DNA of 64,000 nt from Monosporascus cannonballus (Eukaryota; Ascomycota; Sordariomycetes; Xylariales): positions 248,001-312,000 of the forward strand of contig QJNS01000031.1 in the NCBI GenBank assembly GCA_004154925.1, read 5' to 3'. The notes under the pieces were generated by a model. It saw only the letters and a list, made by a program, of their open reading frames with translations. It did no database searches and was not told the origin of the DNA. Shown here in pieces: positions 35,501 to 48,391 of the stretch. Every line of letters begins with the position of its first letter. The first letter of the stretch is position 1. A program made the translations under genes and the position numbers.

Positions 35501-38500
35501 GGTATTTTCGAAGTTTGGATATTTTTTCCACTTAATTAGGTACTGGGTAAATCCGTTTTGTTTTCGTATATCAAATATTTTTTTTATTTCATATATTTAT
35601 TCGTCTTTTATTTTTATGTTATTTTATACCGTATATATTTTGATTAGATTTATTGTTTATTTAAGTAAGGAAATATAAAAAATTAAATAGAATTTAACTT
35701 TTGGTAAAAATTTTAATTAGTAATTATTTTCTGAAATTTTCTTAGCGATTTTGTATATGTTAATATATTTGAAATCGAGTTTTTTATTAAGTTATTTTGT
35801 TTAAATATTTTTTGTAACAAAAAAAACCATTTTCTTTTCGAAAGTTAGTCCTTTTAATTTTTTTAATTATAATATTTATTTATTTGATTTCGTATAAATT
35901 CCAGTTTTATTTTTATTTCTTAATATAATTATTGTAATTATTTTAACGTAAAAATCGTTTTAATATTAATTAAATTGTTATTACGCGTTTTTTATAAACT
36001 TTTAAAGTAAAACCAAAATTTACGTTTGTAAATATTATTTTGATATTTTCGTAATAACTAATATTATAAATTAATTATATAATTAATAATTTCTTAATCC
36101 AATTATTTTGTTTATAATTAATGTAATATCGTAAATAAATTTTTAAGATTTGGTTCGTTCGTTTTGTTTATTTATTCGTTTATGGTTTAAATGCGTTAAA
36201 TAATTTGTAATTTAAGCCGATTTATACCATAAGGCCTTGCCAAAATTTTAATGCGAATATCGATTTTTTATTTGATATAATTTCCATTGGTAATCCGTAT
36301 ATGCTAAAAATATGTTTAAAAAATATATGCCAATTATTCGGCGTTTGTATTCTTATAATATAATAAAAAATAATTTTTTTTATAAATCGGTCGATTATTA
36401 CGAAAATACTGTCGTAATATATTTCCGTAACTGGATTTTTTAATATAAAAAACTTGATAATAAAATTGAATATAATTAAATACTATAATTACTTTGCGAC
36501 TAATAATAACTATAGTTTTCCGTATGGTTTATATCGTCGAGTTTTTACTTTGGCGTAAATATCGTATTGCCGTATAATTTTTTATACCGTTAATTTCATT
36601 TTAGAAAAGGAATATATGCATTAAAGTCGTTTTAAGGTTTTGTAAATTCTTAAATATCCATATAATTAATATTCGTATATTTCTCGTACCATATTTTTTT
36701 AATATTTCTTTAGAACTTATATTTTATTCGTTTTTTTGGTTTTCTAGGAAATTATCGTTATATTATTAAATTCTTTGATATATATCAAAAGGTATTACCC
36801 GAATCGTCGCAATTTATCGTAAACATAGATATCTTTTTGTAATAATATTAAAAATTATATAATTAATTTTAACTAATTTCTTTTCGAAGTTTAATTACTT
36901 ACTTAAAATATCTGCTTTGCTATTTTTTGAATTTTTTTTTGTAAATAATAACGAAATCGAAATTTGCTAATTTTTTCGCATATTTTAATTATCGTCTTAT
37001 AAATTTTCTGGTCGTGGTAAATCGGGTAAGATTTTGATAATCCGTATAAATCTTGACCTGATATAAGCTTCCCTTTAAAAAGTACCTGAACTTTCAAAAT
37101 ACCATAATAATAATTATAAATTCCTTATTTGGAATACCGTAATTAAATTCGGTTTTTTTTAATTTATATAAAAAGAATATAATAAGATGTAATTTGCCTT
37201 AATTATTTCGTTATCTGATTATTACGTTTAATGCGTAATCCAAAATATCGGTTTTTAATTTAACGGGACGGTTTAGATCATATATAATTAAACTGGTTTG
37301 CTGGTAATTATATTCTTAATATCCTAAAATATCTTTTCTGTATTTAACGTTTATTTATATTTTCTTTTTCGTAAAATTTATTAAGGGTATAATTATTTTG
37401 CTAAAGTTTTGTATAAACTTCCTATAATAATTGGCGAATCCAAAAAATACCTATATTTCCTTAACTGTCGTTAGCGTTTATTATTCTATAACTGTAACAC
37501 TTTTTTAAGGTCCATTTTAATATGTTTTAAAGTAATAATATGTCCCAGATATTTTATTTCCTATATATAAAATTAACCTTTTTTTGTATTAATAAATAAT
37601 TTTACGTTTTATAAAACTTAAAAAACTTTATAAACATATCTTACCTATACTTTTTTTATTTTTAAAAAAATAAAAATGTTATCGAAATAACAAACAACGA
37701 AAATATCGAGATATTTTCGTAATATATGGTTTATTATTTGTTAAAAAGTTATTAATACGTTCGTGAGTTTTATTAATATAACCAAATATTTAAATAGTCC
37801 GTATTTCGTCCTAAAAGTTATTTTTTATTTATGTCCTTTTTTAATCTTAATAAAATTATATTTATCTTTAAAATCAAATGCTATAAATTATTTAGTTTCA
37901 TAAAATCGGTTTTTTATTTCCGTAATTACGGATAATAATATTCAATTTTTGATAATAACGTCGTTTAATTATCGATAATTAACTATAAGTCGTAATTTTC
38001 CGTTTTTTTTAAATACGAAAAATATTAGATATCCTGTTAATAACTTCGAAAATCGAATTTATTCTTTTTGTAACCGATTTTCCAGGTATTTTTTAAAAAT
38101 ACGTAATTCGTTTTTATTAAAATTATAAATAAGGTAAAACTTTATCGAAAATCTTTCTTTAAAAATTATCTTATAATCTTATTCGCTATATTTTAATAAT
38201 TTTGTATCGAGCTTCTTTTTGAAAAGCTGTTTATATCTATAATATTATAATAGCATATTAGTTAGATTTTCTAATTTCTTGGGCTATTATTTTTTTAAAT
38301 CGTTATTTAGTTACTTTAATTTCGCTTTAATAATAATAACAATACGTTATATTTTTCTTTAATACCCGTTTTTTTATATGTTATTCTTTTAAGTGGTAAA
38401 ATATTTATCGTATTTTTACGCCTGTATTCGTTATTATTATAAATCGAATATTAAGATTTTAATTTTTTTTATCTATTAATAAAAAATAAAATAAATTTTA

Positions 38501-39021
38501 CTTAATTAGTTCCGCCGTTAATCAAAATTCCGTATTAATATATTTATGGTAATCCTAAGATTATATCATAATTTCCGAATGGAACAATATCGAAATTAAC
38601 TGTTTGGTATTATCCTTAAACAAAAATTTCGAAGTAATTAATTTTACGTATGATTTTTCCGTTATCGTAAACGAATTCCTAATTTTCGGCATTTGTCGCT
38701 ATATAAGATTTTAATTTATATCTTTATAACAGTTTAAACTTATTAATTATATTTGGTATAATGTAATTTCCGCTCAAAGCTCCGTAATTTATTATTACGG
38801 TATACCAATACGTTCCGATTCGTATATTTAAAATAATAAGGTCGCTAACGTTTTTCATCGTTATATTTAAAGCCTTTTTTAGGAATTTCCTTTAATTCCT
38901 CCGGGTTTCGTTATTTTAAAGCTTTTTTACAAATAATCTTTTTTTTAATTTCTATTCGAATTTATCGAACCTTATCTGTATCTTTATGTACAACGCGTTA
39001 AGTTGCTATATTTATCGTTAT
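35501..39021 (-). pseudogene. element 2 pol remains, 3' part (RT, RNase H, integrase)
   Basis: Heavily RIPped minus-strand pol. The RT catalytic box reads Y-F-D-N at 37678-37689, and the second Asp has become Asn (GAC to AAC). The frame at 36903-37097 (KGKLISGQDLYGLSKSYPIY) lies downstream in the RNase H/integrase interval by position. Stops occur every few codons. Element 1 is inserted just past the 5' side, at 39022-39026, and the homology with element 3 continues at 46276. Confidence 0.7.
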
Positions 39022-39026
39022 TATCG

Positions 39027-39442
39027 TGTTACGGATCCCCGAGTCGACCCGTTCTGGAGGCCCCAGGGCTGCAGAAGAAGGAAGCTCCACACTCTAAGTC
39101 ACGTGATTTAAAATAATTTAATTGATTTATTAAATCACATAGATCATAATAATTTAAGTAATTTAACAAATCTAAGAAATTAACGTTATATTAATAGAAC
39201 GAAAAAAGGTATAAGATTTTAGGTTTCCTATATAAATAGCCATTTATTTAGTTTCGTTCCTTAGCTATTAATCTAAGCTTTTAAGCCAAAGGTAATTATA
39301 TTATTCTTTGATTAAAAGAGAAATACCTTTAAATCTCCTTAACGAATATACTAAATTATTTTCGTCCTATTATTACCTGTAAATCAAAACTCTTTTCGGA
39401 TACTGCTTATATCACCAGGTGGTATATAATAGGTTCGTTATA
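39027..39442 (+). repeat. element 1, 5' LTR
   Basis: 416 bp. Contains AATCACATAGATCATAATAA, the RIPped form of a GATCT-rich inverted repeat that is intact in the two solo LTRs. Confidence 0.93.
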
Positions 39443-39599
39443 TTTTAATAGCTCCTTAATTAATAGACGACGAATGATTTACCGCCCAGTTAAGGCATAA
39501 ATTTTCCTGAACTTAATATAAACGATAGCATAGGACGACATTTAAAAAACAGATAATATATACGATCCCCGTTATTGGCCAATAAAGTATTATTAACAA

Positions 39600-40830
39600 A
39601 ATTTAACGATTTACCCCCTATTAAAAAAGTTTTTTAACTAATTAATAATATGGCTCCCCTTATAATTCGATTTTAAGGAGGTTTTTTTTCCTAACCTTAA
39701 TAACAACTTTCCCCGATTCCGCAGGATATTATTAAAGTCCAAGAACCGGAACAAAAAAAGGTCGAGGAACGAAAGGAGAAATATAGGGCAAAAAGCCAAA
39801 AGAAAGAATCCTCTGCAAAGGAAAAATTAGGTGCTTTAAAGGCAGAAGTCCAGACCTTAAAAGAAGAAAATGCCCGATTAAAGAGAAAAAAACCGGCTTT
39901 TCCATAGTTTGGCTTTTTTAAAGGACGAAGCTAAGAAGCTGGTTACCGATTATTTACGCTAAACCCAGAACAAACGCAAACAAAAACCTTAACCTTATTA
40001 TTATTCGGCGCTAACCGGATATAAGAAGAAATTATTCCGCCCCTAAGTTATTACGGAATACTAGACGTTAAGAGTTATAAGCTAATTTCCCTAAAGCCCT
40101 ATAATAAGTTAAAGGACCCTAATGGATTTTTGGTCCAGGCCAGATTTTACCTTAAGTTTTATAAGAACTTTTTATCGAAAAAGTATTAAAAAATAATAAT
40201 TATTTCTTAATTATTAATCGGACGAATTCGTTTATGGTTCGAACCTATTTTAACGGATTACTTTAAACGATATCCAAAGGAATTTTCGGATGTATTAATT
40301 ATATCTTTAATGATTACGAGAATTTCGAAGAAAAAATACGCGTTTTATTCGGAAATCCAGATAAAAAATAATATATAATTAAATAATTTTATTTTTTTTG
40401 CCAAATTAAGTTAATATCCGAATATACGATTAACTTTAACCGTTTAGCCGTTATTTTAAATTTATCGGAAAACGCGTTATTTTATCCTTATTATAATAAC
40501 CTAAAACCTTAGGTTAAAGACGAACTATATATAAAACTTAAAACTAGATCTTTTGTAAAATACATAAATAAGGTTATTATTGCCGACCGACGAACCTTTA
40601 ATCGGTATTTCGAGAAAAAAGAAACCGGCAAACGAGGTAACGATAAGAGTTTTAATAACCGAGCTAAGGAGGATAAGGGCAAACCTTAGAAAAAAACGAG
40701 TTCCGTTTCGAAAGAGCCCAAAAAAAACAAGTTTAAAGTAAAGTATTTTAATTATAGCAAAAAGGGATATTTCAAAAGCAAATATCGCTCCTCTGCCAAA
40801 AAGAATTCCAAAAAGGGAGGAATTCCTTAA
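39600..40830 (+). pseudogene. element 1 gag remains
   Basis: 39722-39906 is an open, hardly mutated stretch with a strongly charged heptad-like helix (KLGALKAEVQTLKEENARLK). A mutated capsid-like part follows, and then the nucleocapsid knuckle at 40744-40785. Its spacing is C-x2-C-x4-H-x4-C, but all four ligand positions are now TAT (Tyr): TGT to TAT three times and CAT to TAT once. Confidence 0.75.
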
Positions 40831-41799
40831 CCCCAGAAGAAAACTAAGACGGCTAAATAAAAAACCGACAGTAAGGCAGAAAAAAAAGAAAAAAAAGTTA
40901 ATTCGATTTTTTTCTAGCCAGAATTTATTATTGCCATAATTATTTAAATCCAGAACGATAACTTAAAGTACGAAAATTATTTTATTTGCCAGGATTTTAA
41001 GGTTAAAACTTATAAATATTATCCAGGATAAACGGTTTTTAAAATAACTATAAAATTAAGATATTAATGCTATTTTAATTCCCAAAAGTATAAGATGTAT
41101 ATAAAGGACGGTTAATTTCGACCAAATATTAATAATTACGGATAATTATTTTTAAAGCTTTACGAATTCCTCGAATGTATTATTTACAAAAAGATACTAT
41201 TGGCGAACCCTTACGACTTATTACATTTTACTACTTACTATTAGAACGATTATTTTATTTATTTTAGAGCCAAAGAAAATAATAATTTTTGGCCCGGATA
41301 GAATAATAAGATTTTTACCAAACCAGATAATAAGTGCCGATATACTGAAATTTTCCGATAGCTAGAATACCTTAAATCTTATTACTTATACCCTAAATCA
41401 GAACGGAGTCAAAAGGCTATATCGCAAAAATACCTATATTACTTTTTAATACTTTATATTTAATACGAGCTCCTAGATATAGGAATACCTTTTTCGGAAA
41501 TTTATTTCTTTAACCCCATAATTTGGAAGATACGGAATAAAAAGGTAAACCAGGAAAAAAAACCAGATTTTGAAGCCCCAATATAAGTATGGCAAAAAAA
41601 CATGGTTCCGGTATAAGGACGACCAATATACCAAATATACTGTTAAAAAAGCTCGCAAATAAAAGCTTATTTAAATCGGAAACCAACCGAAATCAAAAAA
41701 TTATAAAAACTTTCGAAAATAAAGTAACGAAAAGCCTTAATCGACAAAACCTTATATAAGGTAACAAAAAAATACGTAATCAAATTAAAATTTCCTTTT

Positions 41800-44700
41800 A
41801 ATACCATAATAAAATATTTAAAGCAATAATTGATTCCGGCGTAAAAAACAATTTTATTTCCTTTATTATAACAAAAAAATATTAGATTTCCTAAAGATAT
41901 AAGTTAAAGTTTTACAAATTGCGCACGGTAAATAATAATTTATTTACTTATAAAAAAAATTAATTTTTCGAAAAACGGAAAAATTCCCGGTATAAATTTA
42001 AGGATATTAAAAATATATTTCGTTGGACATCGCCGACATCTTTAAATACAATATTATCTTGGAAATATTTTGGCTTTATTCCAGCAACCTAAAGATTAAT
42101 TAAAGAAAACGAACGTTTTCCTAAGATAAAATATTAAAAAAGGATAATCGAAAAATTTATTATATCATTAAAGAAGTACGGATCCCTAATTAAATCTTTA
42201 TAGTATTATCAAAGTATTACGGATTTAAAAAATTGTTTAAAAATAAAAAAAATTATAAATTACCGTTATACGGTTAATAAGATTATTAAATATCTATTAA
42301 GGAAGGATGTTATTCTAAATTTCACAAAATTTATTACATAAATTTAAAAAAGTTAAAGGCCTTATAAAAAACATATAATTAAATCTAAAAAAAATATATC
42401 CAGCTTTTTAATTCCCTTGCTGGATATTTAGTCCTTATAATACCAAAAACCAAAGATAGTAAACAAAAAATCGATAAAAACGGAAACCTTATTTACCGAA
42501 AAGTGGTTAATTATAAACAGTTAAACGATATCATAATCAAAAATGGATATCCCTTAATACTTATAAATATCCTAAAAGAAAATGCCAATAAAGTTAAATG
42601 GTTTACGGCACTTAACCTTCGTAATAGCTATTATCGCATTAAAATAACTAAAGGAAAAAAATGGAAAACGGTATTTAGGATAATATATGGACTTTATGAA
42701 TATAAAGTAATACCTATGGGACTTATTAACGTTCCCGCCAGTTTCCAAAGCTTAGTAATAACTACCTTCCGACAATTTTTGGATAAATTCGTATTTGTTT
42801 ATCTCGACGATATTCTTATTTACTCCGAAACCTTAAAAAAACACAAAAAACATATCGCTTAAATATTTAAAATTTTGGACGAAATTAATATTCGAATTAA
42901 GCTTATTAAAAACGTATAGCACATTCAGAAATTGGATTTTTTGGGATTTATTTTTATACCAGGACAAATTTAAATTTAACGTTTTAAATTGGAAACAATT
43001 AAAAATTAATCCATCCCTAATAAGGCGACCGTTATAAATATCTAATAAATCTTAGGATTTACGAGTTACGTACGTAACTTAATTAAGGGATATAGAAATA
43101 TAATTAGGCCTTTAACGAAACTTATTACCAAAGAATATATTAGAAAAAAATTCGAACTTTTAGAAAAAGTAAAAAAAAAACGTTCCGGGAATTAAAAAAG
43201 GCAATTACCAACAGATTTATCGTAAAAATGCCAAATCTAAATAAAACAAAACGACTAAAAATAAATGCTTTAAAATACGCCCTGGGCGCAATCTTGGAAC
43301 AATAAGAAAATAACGGCAAATAGTACTTAATAACGTATTACTTAAAAGTATTCCGAAATACAGAATTCCGATACCAGATTTATGATAAAAAGCTATTAGT
43401 AATTATTAATGCTTTTAAGGAATAGAAACCTTTTTTTAACGGAATAAAAAAACCTTTCGACATTTATTCTGATTATAAAAATTTCATACGATTTATAAAA
43501 GCCTAAAAACTAAATAAACGATATAAAAGATAGTAAATCTTTTTATCTAAATTCAACTTCAAGATATATAATATTAAAAGAAAAAAAATATCCAGACGGA
43601 TATTCTTAATCGTAAAGGGAATTACGATTCCAAAATCCCTAAAAAAAGCATATAAATATTACAATATAATAAGGACAAAATAATACATTTATACAAAATA
43701 ATAAAAAAATTAATTATTAAATTCTTAATACGGTTCCGAAATTTCTACGATATAAAAAAATAAAAAGAAATTTAGCAGCTAAAAGGATAACCAAAAGATT
43801 AATTACTGTACCACGGCAAGATTTATATTTTTAAGGATTAACAAAAACAATTTGTAAAAAAATTCTATAAGGACTTATTGCATAAATACCAAAAAATCTT
43901 TAAAACTACTTGACGGCTACAAAAAAAATATAATTTCCCTAAGTTACGCCGTATGGTCAAAATAATTATTAAGAATTATAATATTTATAATAAGGCTAAG
44001 GCAGTACGCTATAAGCCCTACGGGTTATTGTAACCTACCGACATTCCTAATAAGGTATAGAATATCATAATTTGGAATTTTATTACTAATTTACCTCCAT
44101 TTAAAAACCCAGTTACTGGAATCGAATACGATAAAATATGGGTAATTATTAACAAATTTATTAAATATGGGTACTTTTTATTTTTTAAAAGAAGTATAAT
44201 GGCAGAATAATTAGCTTACGCCTTTATTAAATAATACCTTAATAAATATAAGATATCTGAAAAAATCGTTTTAAACCGAAATACGTTATTTACTTTAAAA
44301 TTCGGTACCAGCTTTTTTAAACAAATCGGTACCAAATTTAAGTTCTTAACAGTATATTATCCCCAAACGGATAGCTAAACCGAAAAATTAAACCAGACCT
44401 TGGAATAATATTTTCGAAATTATATTAATTACCAGCAAAATAACTAGGTAAAATTTTTACTGCTAGCATAAATCGCTTACAATATATTTATTAACGAAGA
44501 TATAAACGTATCTCTTTATACCGCTATATATAGATATAATGCAAAAACAAAACGACCCAAATAACCGCTTAACAAAATATTAAAAATTGTTATAATTACC
44601 CCAAAAGCAAAAATATTAACAGCAAAAATCAAAACGATTTAAGCTCGTTTTTACGATAAGCTAAAGTTTTTTTAGCGAAAAATAACCTAATACTATAACA

Positions 44701-45130
44701 AAAAAAAATTAAGGAATTAATCTTAACAAAAGGAAATAAGGTTTACTTATTACGCCAGAAATAAAACGCAATTTCAAATATTTTACAAATTAAAATAAAA
44801 AGATCCAGTAATAAGTTTAATTTTAAGAAATTTGGCCTATTTAAAATTAACGAAATTATTTCCAAAATTAACTACTAACTGTCGTTACCCAAAAACATAA
44901 GAATACACCCTATTTTCCACGTTTTTCTACTTAAACCAATACCCAAGAACGCCCCGTTAAAAATAAACCTAAAACTTAAAAAAGATTTTGACGAATATAA
45001 CGTTAAACAAATACTAAATTTTAAAGTAGTTAAAAATAAAATCCAATACCTAATTAAATAAAAAAGATACTTACATAAAAAAATACGTAAAAACTATTTA
45101 ATTACTTAACGAATATAATGGACCTGGTTA
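41800..45130 (+). pseudogene. element 1 pol remains (PR-RT-RH-IN-chromodomain)
   Basis: Protease motif IIDSG-K-NFIS at 41826-41858. RT is the longest surviving frame, 42503-42862, with WFTALNLRNSYYRI, FGL-like PMGLINVPASFQ and the intact catalytic YLDDILIYS. RNase H motif LKYALGAILEQ (first Asp changed to Asn) and IYDKKLLVIINAFKE. Integrase with YDKIWVIINKFIKYGYFL and YYPQTDS-TEKLNQTLE, where the Asp of the central D-x-D region is now Asn. The chromodomain begins EYNVKQILNFKVVKNKIQYL and would target heterochromatin. TAA and TAG stops mostly replace CAA or TGG. Confidence 0.88.
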
Positions 45131-45137
45131 AGACGTT

Positions 45138-45560
45138 TTACCGCCAAAATCCTGACCGACCGTTTCTAGTACGGCCAAGGTCGCAGGCGATAACGGTCCC
45201 CCGTTTAAATCTAAATTTACGGTATTCCAGTCGAAAAAAATAAACACCTCGGTTATGGCATTTATCTTTAAAGCAAATTACGTTTGCTTTATTTCCATAC
45301 AACGCCATTCTTTTTTTATCCTTTCCCATTCCTTTAATTAATCCAATTTATAACTTTCGAAAAATAACTGTAATCTTTTTTTTTCAAAATATTTTTCTGG
45401 CGACATAAGCATTATAACTTATTTATTTTCTTCGATATTTCTTTTTGAAATTTTCGCTATAGTTCTACGAATTCATTTTAGCGGCATAACGCTCCCTTTG
45501 AAGGCGGTTACGTTTAAAACTGATATTCTTTAATAAGAACATGGCAATTGTTAATCCGTC
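45138..45560 (-). pseudogene. element 1 antisense ORF remains
   Basis: Directly after the chromodomain, on the opposite strand, one frame reads from about 45560 down to the vicinity of 45130. It has a charged helical part (MLMSPEKYFEKKRLQLFFE, LKEWERIKKEWRCMEIKQT) followed by WNTVNLDLNGGPLSPATLA. Its few stops are mostly TAA in places where Gln suits. A different frame on the same strand is open for 63 codons (45138-45329), but it overlaps and is less protein-like. It is the positional counterpart of the antisense ORFs in elements 2 and 3, without clear sequence similarity. Confidence 0.45.
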
Positions 45561-45855
45561 GTAATAACATTGATAACGGGTATAATAATAACAGCTTAAA
45601 ATGCTTTCCGTTATGAAACACTTAAATTCCCCGAATAAAAAACAGCTGGAACAAGGTAATACCTCGAACCCGAACTTAAAAATATAAGCAAACCGGTTAT
45701 CACGAATCTGACGTTAATTCGTACGAAATTAACGTATCGATTTTTTTGCTCGACCCGCCATAATGAGTTAACAATAAAAAAAATAATGTTCGATTAGAAA
45801 AAAAAATGCTTACCTTTTTATCTTTAGGACAAAAATCCTGAGAGAAGGAGAATAA

Positions 45856-46270
45856 TATTACGGATCCCCGAATCGACCCGTTTTGGAGGCCCTAAGGCTG
45901 CAGAAAAAAAAATCCATATTTTAAGTTACGTAATTTAAAGTGATTTAATTAATTTATTAGATCACATAGATCATAATGATTTAAGTAATTTAATAGATTT
46001 AAGAAATCAGCGTTATACCAGTAGAACGAAAAAAGGTATAAGATTTCAGATTTCTTATGTAAATAGCCACTTACTTAGTTTCGCTCCTTAGCTATTAATC
46101 TAAGCTCTTAAGCCAGAGGCAACTGTACCGTTTTTTGATTAAGAGAGGAGTACCTTGAAATCTCCTTAACGAATATACTAAATTATTCTTCGTCCTATTG
46201 TTACCTGCAAATCAAGACCCTTTTCGGATACTGCTTATATTATCAGGTGGTGTATGACAGGTTCGTTACA
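45856..46270 (+). repeat. element 1, 3' LTR
   Basis: 415 bp, matching 39027-39442 with differences nearly all transitions in both directions. These are RIP acting after insertion, so LTR divergence cannot date it. Confidence 0.93.
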
Positions 46271-46275
46271 TATCG

Positions 46276-48012
46276 GCATATTATTCCTTCGAACCGTATT
46301 AATTCCTTTTAATTTTATTACAGTTTTTTTTCTTATCGAATAAATTATTTTTTTATGTTTACGACTATATTTTATTATACGTTATTTTGGTTATCGTTTA
46401 AAAAATTTCCTATAAATTAACGTATTTCTTTTTTAATAACCTTTTTTTCGTAAGGATTTATAATAAATATTAATTAAAAATAAAGATCCGTAATAACTTT
46501 TTAATAATACTTTTCCATTATACGCTAAATCAACTCTTTTTCCGTTTAATAATTATATTATCCATAATAACAAAAGGGGTTTTCCTACGAGCATTATTTT
46601 TTTTCGGGTTAACTTTCTGTTTCGGCCAATTATTAAATATTTTTTGGGGCTATAATTCGAAATTATTAATACCATTATTTATCATTTTTATTATGCCCGG
46701 TACGATTTGAAAAATCGAATCCCTTATAATACATACGGGTAATTCGTTCGTAAATATGTTGTTTTTATTTTTCGTAATTAAGATATTCTTGTCGTCGACA
46801 ATATATGGTATGTATTTTGCCGTATTGATTAGGTATTCCGGGACAGAATTCCTTTGTCCAATCCCGGTATTCGTATAGTTATCCTTATAACGCCTTTTGC
46901 TATGTTCGCGATATTTATCGAGCTAACTTTCTGGCTTCTCGTATTCCTCGTCAAATCTCTTGTCGTAATAGTCCCGGTTAAACCTTTTATCGTAGGCCTG
47001 ATATGTACTTGGCTTAAATTATGTTAATGGTTTTACAATTATTTCCTTAATTATTCCTGGATTATTTTTCCGGTACAGGGGTTTAATTATCTTATCGTAA
47101 TTTTTTAGGTTTTTTATATTTGTAAACCTTATGTCTCATTTTGCTATAATTAAAGCATTTAATCTGGCTTTAATCCTGTTTATAGGTAACGCCGAGTTCC
47201 ATAGGTCCTGGTGCCGTTCCATAAAAAGTAAGGGGTATATTTCGTTTTTTCCCTTAGTTGGATTTGTATTCCGTACGTAAAACGTATTATTTTTTTTCCT
47301 ATCGTTTTTTAAATTATCGGTTATTAATCTTGATTGCTTTTGCGATATACCGGTTTAAGGCAACTGGTCGTTCGATCCGAATAATTTTATTTTTTACATC
47401 GTCCTTTAATCCCTTATAAAATATGTCGATAAGGGCGTCGGTTTCGTTATTTTCTCTTTTTGCCTTAATTACAAAACTTTTAAAGGTTACGGCGTATTTG
47501 GATATAGGTTCTTTTTATCGGAATTATAAAAGTTATTAAGCCGTTAATCGTTTTTTATCCGGATTGCCGAAATTATCGCGCATTTTATTTTCGAAATTGG
47601 TATAAAATAAAAAGATTTTATTAATAAAATTTTCCCTATTTGTTTTTTTTATTTTCAAAAAGTTTTTTATAATAAGCTTAAATCAATTAACCGCATTTCT
47701 TATTAGGCATGCTTTTACTATTAGGATTATATCCGCCGGGTTGTTAAAGTTTAAAAAGCGAAAGTAAACTTATGTCTAAATTAAGAAAGTTTAAGGATTG
47801 CTTTTTTTATCGTAAGGTTCTGGCTTTTTTGGCTTTATACGGGCGAAAAAGGGTTAAGCCGGCGTAACCCTAAGTTATCGAATTTCTTTTTCCAATTCCC
47901 GAATTCGAGCCTAAAACTGCTAAATAAAGGTTTTCTAAATATTAATCAATATCTTGATAATATTAAATATTGCTTAAAGTTTAACGGTATTATTAAACAA
48001 AAATTTATAACG
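46276..48012 (-). pseudogene. element 2 gag/pol 5' part
   Basis: The segment between element 1 and the 5' LTR of element 2, minus strand. It is homologous to 52745-54475 of element 3. It should hold gag and the start of pol. Some GC remains (46,940-47,060 and 47,640-47,900) but every frame is interrupted and no motif is complete. Confidence 0.6.
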
Positions 48013-48386
48013 TATAACGGCTAAACGGTTTAATTAATTATTAAACCTAAGTCGTATGGGTTTATATTAGCAGAAGTATTATAGGAATTTAAGTAATAAA
48101 TATAAAAACGAATTACGTCTCGTAATACTAAGGGTATTTTGGGTAACGATATTATATTATAAGCTAAAATTATTTAAATTATGGAATTAACAAATATATA
48201 TATCTTTTTCTTTTTTGGCTTAATTATTTGTGATTACGCCGTTAGTGGTAATTACGATCACTTGGGATCATCTTTGATCATTGATGATCACTGGCTTGGC
48301 AGTAATCACCGTCAGGTAACCCGGGAGGTGGCCCGTATGCTTCTGCCTGATTGTTTCTTGAGACCGGCGCTTATCGGGTCGTAACA
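48013..48386 (-). repeat. element 2, 5' LTR (right)
   Basis: 374 bp. Its distal half, 48235-48386, is little mutated and has a dense set of GATCA repeats (48259-48292). Confidence 0.92.
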
Positions 48387-48391
48387 AAATT

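Larger units (their letters stand above)
39027..46270 (+). mobile_element. element 1: Ty3/Gypsy chromovirus, innermost
   Basis: A complete 7,244-bp element on the plus strand. LTRs 39027-39442 and 45856-46270 (TGTTACGG/TATTACGG to GTTATA/GTTACA). Target duplication TATCG at 39022-39026 and 46271-46275. Element 3 retains the matching empty site near 52736-52745, confirming the insertion. Order inside is gag (coiled coil, then CCHC remnant), protease DSG at 41832-41840, RT with YLDD at 42800-42811, RNase H at about 43250-43540, integrase at about 43800-44450 and a chromodomain at about 44990-45115. This is the chromovirus order. All frames carry stops, so it is dead. Confidence 0.95.
34398..48386 (-). 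mobile_element. element 2: nested Ty3/Gypsy LTR retrotransposon
   Basis: LTRs 34398-34772 (3') and 48013-48386 (5'), 375 and 374 bp, begin TGTGACGGCTAAGCGG or its RIPped form and end GGTCGTAATA/GGTCGTAACA. Target duplication AAATT at 34393-34397 and 48387-48391. Own length is about 6.7 kb. The rest is element 1 (39027-46270). Pol is on the minus strand: the RT box is readable at 37678-37689 as Y-F-D-N. It sits inside the antisense ORF of element 3. The LTRs share their first half with those of element 3, so both belong to one family or two close ones. Confidence 0.93.

Noticed and set aside
48181..48384. 67-codon plus-strand ORF
   Set aside because: Lies entirely inside the element-2 LTR, which is unlikely to code.
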